64,000 bases of DNA from Brachionus manjavacas (Eukaryota; Rotifera; Eurotatoria; Ploima; Brachionidae), in contig JAHQIY010000012.1 of the NCBI GenBank assembly GCA_019054805.1, positions 310,001 through 374,000 of the forward strand. Reading direction: 5' to 3'. Of the stretch, positions 58,362 through 64,000 are shown one piece after another. The notes under the pieces are model-generated. The model was not told where the DNA came from and ran no database searches. It saw only the letters and a list, made by a program, of their open reading frames with translations. Position numbers and translations under genes: made by a program. The first letter of the stretch is position 1. Every line of letters starts with the position of its first letter.

Positions 58362-58900
58362 CTCAAACTAAAGAAGAGATAGATGGATGATTAGGATAGT
58401 GGAAATATTTTTTGTTAATTGATTGATTAATTAATTAAATGATTGACCACTTGTATAGATAGGTATTTCAGATAGCTATGAAAACCTATTTTATCGATTA
58501 AGAATTGACAAACAAAAAACAACAACCAGTAGTGGCTAATTTTGTTCACAATGTTGAATTAATTTTCACAGTTTGATCAGAAACCATGCCTTCATGGACG
58601 ATCTCTTGTGGCTATTTATACATGCACAAATACCACCAATGATCAATTGTCGCCTCTTTCTTTTTCATCTTTAATTTTAAGATTAATTCAATTTAAATAA
58701 ATGGATTTGGTGCTTTTCTTTTTTTTTCTTTGCTTCAAAGGAAATTTCATTTCAAAGTGAGATTTTCATAAGGAAAAGAATTTGAAAAATAACAACTGTT
58801 GCAGTTATTTTGTGTCATTCAATTTCTCAGCAATTACAAGCTAGAAAATTTTTAATTTAATTTAATGTCTTTTTGAAGTATACTTGTTTCTCATTTAATC
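58362..58900. other. Upstream region of the RASSF gene
   Basis: AT-rich with ATTGATTGATTAATTAATT-type runs at 58418-58445. No gene or element is supported; regulatory content is likely but not identified. Confidence 0.35.
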
Positions 58901-58984
58901 TAATTTAGTAATTTTTTATTTCATTAACTCGGCACCGATAAACAAAAAAAAATTTAAAGAACAAATGTTAATGTTAGAAAATCT

Positions 58985-59500
58985 ACCTACAAGCAATTAA
59001 TATCAAAAAACTACAAGCAATTCAGAATACAGCAGTCAGATCTATTCTTAAGTTAAAATATGATATTCCCTCCAACATCGTGAATCATGAGGCTTTTAAC
59101 TTAAATTACTAACAGTCTCGAATCGACTGTTTGAGTTGAGTGAGAGATGTGTGAGGACAGGACTGAGACATTCTATTCCATTGGTTGTAAGACTGGTGGA
59201 AGAATACAAAGAAGGTTTCGAATCGAGATAAATTGAATACCCAACTCCATTGTGTAATTGCTACCTTACTATTTCTTCTTTTTTCCCTGAACAATCAATT
59301 TTTTAAAAATATGTATCTTTTAACTCTCTAGTTCAATTTCATTAATTTTCCTCTATTTTAAACCATTTTATTGCATTTAATTTTTTTAAATTTTTATTCT
59401 ATCGTATTTAACTTTATTTTATTTTGATTTTTTTTTTAATCTGAAGGAGCTTTTGCTCGGTACCGAAAATAAATAAAATAAAATAATAAATAAATAAATA
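58985..59500 (+). mobile_element. LINE 3' part with complete stem-loop tail
   Basis: It starts within the RT C-terminus (NIKKLQAIQNTAVRSILKLK, then NHEAFNLN), with broken frames covering LSERCVRTGLRHSIPLVVRL. The 3' UTR reaches CTGAAGGAGCTTTTGCTCGG (59441-59460), TACCG and an AAATAAAATA tail. This is the best full 3' end for the family. A fragment of another copy's terminus (ACTCGGCACCGATAAAC) lies just upstream at 58927. Confidence 0.75.
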
Positions 59501-59505
59501 ATAAG

Positions 59506-59603
59506 CACCTGAGCGAAGAATACCCAATAACTACAGGTGTCCCTCAAGCCTCAATAATTATTCTTCTTTTATTTAGTATATATATTAATGACATCCCAAA
59601 ACA
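59506..59603 (+). repeat. Direct repeat of LINE RT, left copy (pairs with 60293-60390)
   Basis: About 98 bp from CACCTGAGCGAAGAATACC to AATGACATCCC, coding for LSEEYPITTGVPQASI and so on, recur at 60293-60390 with a few differences. Both copies begin at the same base of the LINE. The interval 59604-60292 therefore looks like an insertion with a long target duplication. Confidence 0.65.
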
Positions 59604-59984
59604 GTACAGAAAATAAATAAAATAAATAAAAGAAACAAAATTAAAATAAATATCTACAAATGTCTTAGGTCAACAATGGAACACGCAACACATTTTCTTG
59701 TATTAAACAAAACAATATCTCAAGGCTCCATGGTTTCCAATACAAAGCTCTTCAAACAATCCATCAAGAAAAGTTCAATGTTCTAACGCATATTTACATG
59801 ATTTAAGTTGCATTAAAAAAATTAATACGTCGAAAAAAATATTTTAAGACAAAAACCCTTTAATGCTAGAATAAATCAAAAATTTGATTCACAGTACCGA
59901 TGGTAAAGCACCACTGGAAATTTTATTAAATCAAAAACTAAATTCTATTTAAAACTATTTTACTCAAGCTTTTCTTTTTAATCT

Positions 59985-60291
59985 AATTTATTTATTATAA
60001 TTGTCCCTTTTCTATCCCAGTGGATAATGGGGAGGCGCTCATCTCTTTTCAAGTACCTTTTTGAGCAACGGCTGCGATCTGACACAGAGGCTACTGCATC
60101 GAGTTGATCATCTACATCGCAAATATTACCCAGTCTAAACCGGTCCCCTTATTTTTATAAAGAAAGGGATTTAAGCAGTCGCCCCGTATTGCAGATATAT
60201 TTTGAAGATTTTTTCCCACTCAGCCGGTTTTGAACCCTCAATCCTCTTCTTGCATGGCTAACATTCAAACCATTCGGCTATACGGGCTAAA
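59985..60291 (-). mobile_element. tRNA-derived SINE
   Basis: On the minus strand from 60291 a tRNA-like head starts GCCCGTATAGCCGAATGG, containing a good A box (TAGCCGAATGG). About 45 bp later comes a B box, GGTTCAAAACC (60230-60240). A GC-richer body of about 200 bp follows, to a GACAATTATAATAAATAAAT tail near 59985. The composition contrasts sharply with the surroundings. The head abuts the right copy of the LINE direct repeat. The region 59604-59984 between tail and left repeat is unassigned and may be part of a longer element. Confidence 0.65.
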
Positions 60292-60292
60292 C

Positions 60293-60463
60293 CACCTGAG
60301 CGAAGAATACCAAATAACTGCAGGTGTCCCTCAAGCCTCAATAATTAGTCTTCTTTTATTTAGTATATATATTAATGACATCCCCAAAAGAAATAATACA
60401 AATAATGAATACTCTCTGCTTTTCGCAGATGATCTAGTTACATTCTTCATTTATAACAAATAG
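60293..60463 (+). pseudogene. LINE RT fragment with intact catalytic box
   Basis: A plus-strand open frame reads LSEEYQITAGVPQASIISLL, LFSIYINDIPKRN and SLLFADDLVTFFIYNK, then stops. It carries RT motifs with FADD, making it the cleanest example in the window of the stem-loop-tail family's catalytic region. It is truncated on both sides. Confidence 0.75.
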
Positions 60464-60690
60464 GGGAAAACTAGAAAATAAAATAATTAAAAACACCAAA
60501 AAACTAGATGAATAGAAAAGTTCCAAGTCTGGATCTAATTTTTTTTTCGTCAAATTAAAAATTGAATTTTTATAAATGGACTATTTATTTAATTTTTTAA
60601 AAGAAAAATTGAATTTAGCTAAAAGAAATGTTTTTTTATGATAACAATATTAAATAATGATTAGTTTAATACAAAATAAAATTTATTTTT

Positions 60691-62392
60691 TAGTATTTTT
60701 TCAACAAGCTTTTCAAGCTTTTTCGGCTATTCTTGTTCGTGAAAATAAACGGTGAATTCTAAATTTTTAAATTATTAATTTAATTGCTAAATAAAAAATA
60801 ATTTAAATAAAAAAATTACAGCCGACGGACACATCAATGCCTGATTAAAACTGGTCCATTTATCATCTTTTTGTCCAACAGGAGTTAACTAATAATTTTA
60901 TTAATAAACATTTTTTAAATTAATAAATCTCAAACGCTTACCATGCTATTCCACAATTCAATAGCAGCTGCTTCATGGCCCTTAATGCTGAAATGGAAAC
61001 AGTCTGGAGCAAAATAGCTGTAATCACCAGATCCATCAGGCTTTTTTTGCAGACAACTATTAATTATTTAACTCAAAAGTTTTTTTAAATACTTTTGTTG
61101 GTGGTTTCATATTTTTCATGAATGGATGAACAACAACAGTAAATTCTTCTGAAGTGTCATAGACTCCCGAGTTGATAAGATCCTCGGTTTGCTGCTGAAT
61201 TGCTTGGGTAATTGACAAAAGAGTCGGTCTGAACGAAGCAGACAGAGCACAGTCACAGAATGTTCTTGGAATTTTTTTTTTTTTTATTTAGCTAAATTAG
61301 AAATTCATGTCTATAAAAATACTTTTGCATATTTCGGCAAGTGTAACCAGTCAAAGTTTCGATGCCACTTACGTCAAGAGAAATAACCAAATTGACCAAA
61401 GTTCGTGGCAAGTTTGCCTTCAAATAGTCCAATGTGGCTCGAATATTTTTCATGTAGTTATCAGCGGTGTATTTAGACTTTAGGAAAAAATTAAGAAAAA
61501 ATTTTAAAATAGAAAAAAATTTAAAAAATTTTTTTTGTTCTTTTTAATTTACGTCTCTACAAGCTTTGCACAAATCATTTCCACCCACAAACATTGTTAC
61601 CAATTTCCATCCTTGACTGAAGTTAATGTTAGTTGTTTGCTTCATTTTGTTTACCAAATTTTTGGCCTGTGTCAGCATTTCACTTCAATAATAAAAAGAC
61701 TTGACAAAAAAATCGCTTTTTTACTTAGATTAAAAATACAAAGAAGTTTCTCCTGGTCTGGCCATATTGAACACTGCGTTGGTTGATGTCGAACCTCCTG
61801 AACCAGTCGATGCACCATACAAACCTGGATTAAATTTCTTAATTATGTCTTAATAAATAATTAAAGTCAAACAAACGAAACTTTTTAATTTAAGTTTAAA
61901 ATTTACTTGGTAAAGTGATCGATTGACTCAAGTCTGGCGTTTCACCACCCATGCTCCACGATACTCCTCTACACTCTTCAATTAAACCCAAAATAGTGCT
62001 TGCTTTGGCTCCATTAGCAGCCTTTATTTTCAAAAATAGAAAATATTTTTTACCATCAAATTAATGGTTAATTACAGTCAAAGAGTCGCCTATCGCTCCT
62101 ATATATTCAATGTCGTTGGGTCTTAGAGTGTGAACACTGTTTGGTCTTGGACTTGTGCTTACAAGTGTATTGCAGGAGAACAAATTTTTCAAGCTTCTTG
62201 GCTCTGATGTAAAATTTACCATTTTTTCGTTTGTTTTCCAAGCATTTTCCATGATCAAATTGATGTAGTCTTCATCGAATCCACTCGATTTTATCAAGGC
62301 TGGAAAAAAATAATTAAAAAATAAGATTTCATTTTTTTTCTATTCCTACTCGAGCAATGTAGAACTAGGGACACAACAATCCAAAATTTCAT
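60691..62392 (-). CDS. Phospholipase B1-like secreted GDSL lipase
   Basis: Ten exons encode about 394 aa: 62392-62350, 62299-62076, 62021-61907, 61848-61740, 61682-61553, 61477-61323, 61264-61093, 61040-60942, 60888-60820 and 60759-60691. Exon 1 is a short signal peptide (MKFWIVVSLVLHC). Block I is GAIGDSLT with nucleophile Ser87; AANGA is block II; GGND (Asn199) completes the oxyanion hole; PDCFHFS supplies Asp329 and His332. RGVSWSMGGE and YDTSEEFTVVVHPF match animal phospholipase B1 closely. One lipase repeat only, with no C-terminal membrane anchor, so a soluble secreted esterase/phospholipase is likely. Introns are 40-75 bp. AATAAA follows the stop. Substrate is inferred by family. Confidence 0.88.
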
Positions 62393-63052
62393 TTTTAAAT
62401 AATTCAACTAGTTTTATATTTTCTTAATTTAATAAAAATAATTCATTTTTTTTCAATTTATACTTAATTTAAAGACTATCTTTTTAATTGCAAGTAATAA
62501 AAACAAAAAGCTTTTTTGTTTAAAATTTTATTATGTAATAAACATTTTAGCTTATTCTAGTTAATCAAATAATGTTGATTGGGATAATTTTAGTTTCATT
62601 TTTAAACAAATTACTTTACAGCCGAGCACTCCTTTTTATTTTATGACAATTTTACTTTTATTTAACATCACTATTCTAAAATAGTTAAGAGAAAAAAAAT
62701 TATTTCCTCAAAATTCTTTAGCAATTCGAAGAATAATCAACAGGCTAGCGTCCTTGTCATAAAAGACTGACAAACTCTACATTTATTTATTTTAAATAAA
62801 TTATTAAATAATTTTTTTTTCAATTTTCTCTTAATTAAAAAATTTAAATTCAATTTTTATTTCTACTTTTTTAGTTAAATTTTCCTTTTTGATTACAAAA
62901 TTTTATGACTAATTTTAGATAAAAATTCATTTTTAAAAAACTTTTTCTATAATTAGATTAAAATGTATAAAAAAACCAAAAATTTATAATACACTGGTTA
63001 AGAATTATATTTATTTGATTTTATCATCAATAAGATCATTTTTTTAACGGAA

Positions 63053-63139
63053 CGGTAAAGAATTTTTCAGAAAAATCAATGCCCGTGTGTTAAAGGAAGA
63101 CTTTGGTTGCTTTAAGAAACACTTGGTGATTAATGTTTT
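63053..63139 (+). repeat. Conserved direct repeat, left copy (pairs with 63732-63818)
   Basis: CGGTAAAGAATTTTTCAGAA through GAAGACTTTGGTTGCTTTAA to AACACTTGGTGATT recurs 679 bp to the right with few differences, while the sequence between is AT-rich filler. No open frame or inverted end explains it. Confidence 0.6.
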
Positions 63140-63731
63140 TTTTAAATATTTTTTCTGTAATTTTTAGGGTTGTTGATCGAAATTTTTTATTCCGAAGTTT
63201 TTTCAAAATATTTCACTTGAATTTTTTTTCCAAACCTTTAAAATCGTTTTTTTCTAATTGAGAAAAAAAAAATTTCAAAATTTTCAGAAAAGTTTGAACC
63301 TTTAAATTTCAAATTTTTCCAATTGAGTAGTTTATTAAATTGTAAAATTAATTTAACACAAAAAAATTTCGATTTTAGAAAATCGATTTAAAAAAAAAGG
63401 AAATCATAATTTAAAAATTTTGAACTTGAGACTAATTAAATTGGATTAAAAAATGAAACAAGTTTAAAATTTGTTTTTCATAGTAGATTGACCATATTTA
63501 AAGCAGGAGGTAAAAATTTTTTTTTAAAAAAAATATTTAGCAAAGTTATATTTTTAAAATTTTTGTTACAGAGTTGGTATAAATCAAATTAATATTATTG
63601 AATATTCAAAGTATGATCTGATTGAAAGTAATCCATGTGTAAATTAAAATTTAAAATTTATAGAATATTGGCTAAGAACTTTTTATTTTACCATCAATCA
63701 ATTAATATATTAATAATTTTTTTTAAGGGTA

Positions 63732-63818
63732 CGGTAAAGAATTTTTAAGAAAAATCTATGCCCGGGTGTTTAATGAAGACTTTGGTTGCTTTAAGAAACA
63801 CTTGGTGATTTATGTTTT
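63732..63818 (+). repeat. Conserved direct repeat, right copy
   Basis: Second copy of the repeat at 63053; GAAGACTTTGGTTGCTTTAA and AACACTTGGTGATT are identical in both. A weaker match extends some 60 bp upstream (TTATTTTACCATCAAT / TTATTTGATTTTATCATCAA). Confidence 0.6.
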
Positions 63819-64000
63819 TTGTTTATTTTTATTTTTGTTTTCAGGAAATAATGGTTTAACCGAGATTTGAACTGTGATAAAAAAGTAAAAATCTTTAATT
63901 TTAAATTAATAATTTTAAACAAAATATCAAAATAATATATAAAATAAAGAAGAATTGGTTTTGTTCATTTATCTTAATTGCTTATGGGGTCTAACAGAAA

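Larger units (their letters stand above)
62393..64000. other. Upstream region of the lipase gene
   Basis: No gene is seen. It contains the direct repeats at 63053 and 63732 and a CAACAGGCTAGCG phrase near 62740 whose inverse occurs at 33338. No TATA box is confidently placed. Confidence 0.35.

Noticed and set aside
1-64000. CRISPR array, bacterial operon or phage region
   Set aside because: Spliced animal genes throughout, no regularly spaced repeats, and no prokaryotic signals.
1-64000. LTR retroelements or Polinton-like elements
   Set aside because: No LTR pairs, integrase, protease, capsid or viral polymerase signatures were seen; all RT fragments are LINE type.

Overview
This window looks like nuclear DNA of a small AT-rich invertebrate. 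Base composition is strongly AT, host genes have many GT-AG introns (some of 50-100 bp, some of several kb and packed with transposons), and the gene set is animal: a CYP46-like P450, a rhodopsin-family peptide GPCR, an N-terminal RASSF protein and a phospholipase-B1-like GDSL lipase. A monogonont rotifer such as Brachionus would fit, but that is inference; no rRNA, tRNA or mitochondrial marker is present to fix it.

Layout, left to right. 0.96-10.4 kb (+): a cluster of secreted-type cysteine-rich (EB-module-like) genes built from exons joined mostly by phase-1 introns, with one exon pair sharing 122 identical bases. 10.5-15.8 kb (-): a 9-exon cytochrome P450, convergent with the cysteine-rich gene and with facing polyA signals 3 bp apart. 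16-41 kb: a long gene-poor tract of relics (Tc1/mariner, piggyBac, MULE fragments, at least four LINE types, several TIR elements) and AT-rich filler. 41.9-50.0 kb (+): a 4-exon GPCR whose third intron is 6.4 kb and full of transposon debris. 51.5-55.8 kb: a decayed TIR element, a LINE RT, then an almost intact 2.25-kb MULE (FLYWCH zinc finger plus DDE transposase) whose ends are arrays of a CATAGTG motif. 57.4-58.3 kb (-): intronless RASSF gene with a TATA box. 59-60.5 kb: LINE copies and a tRNA-derived SINE. 60.7-62.4 kb (-): 10-exon PLB1-like lipase. 62.4-64 kb: its upstream region, with a conserved ~87-bp direct repeat.

The four single-copy genes are functionally unrelated (sterol-type monooxygenase, neuropeptide-type receptor, polarity/Ras scaffold, secreted lipase) and form no operon. 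The most distinctive signals are in the mobile fraction: MULE-like ends made of arrayed short motifs, two retroelement-associated insertions flanked by unusually long direct repeats (about 225 and 98 bp), and a LINE family with a conserved 3' stem-loop. Exon coordinates come from reading splice sites and frames by eye and may be off by a base or two.
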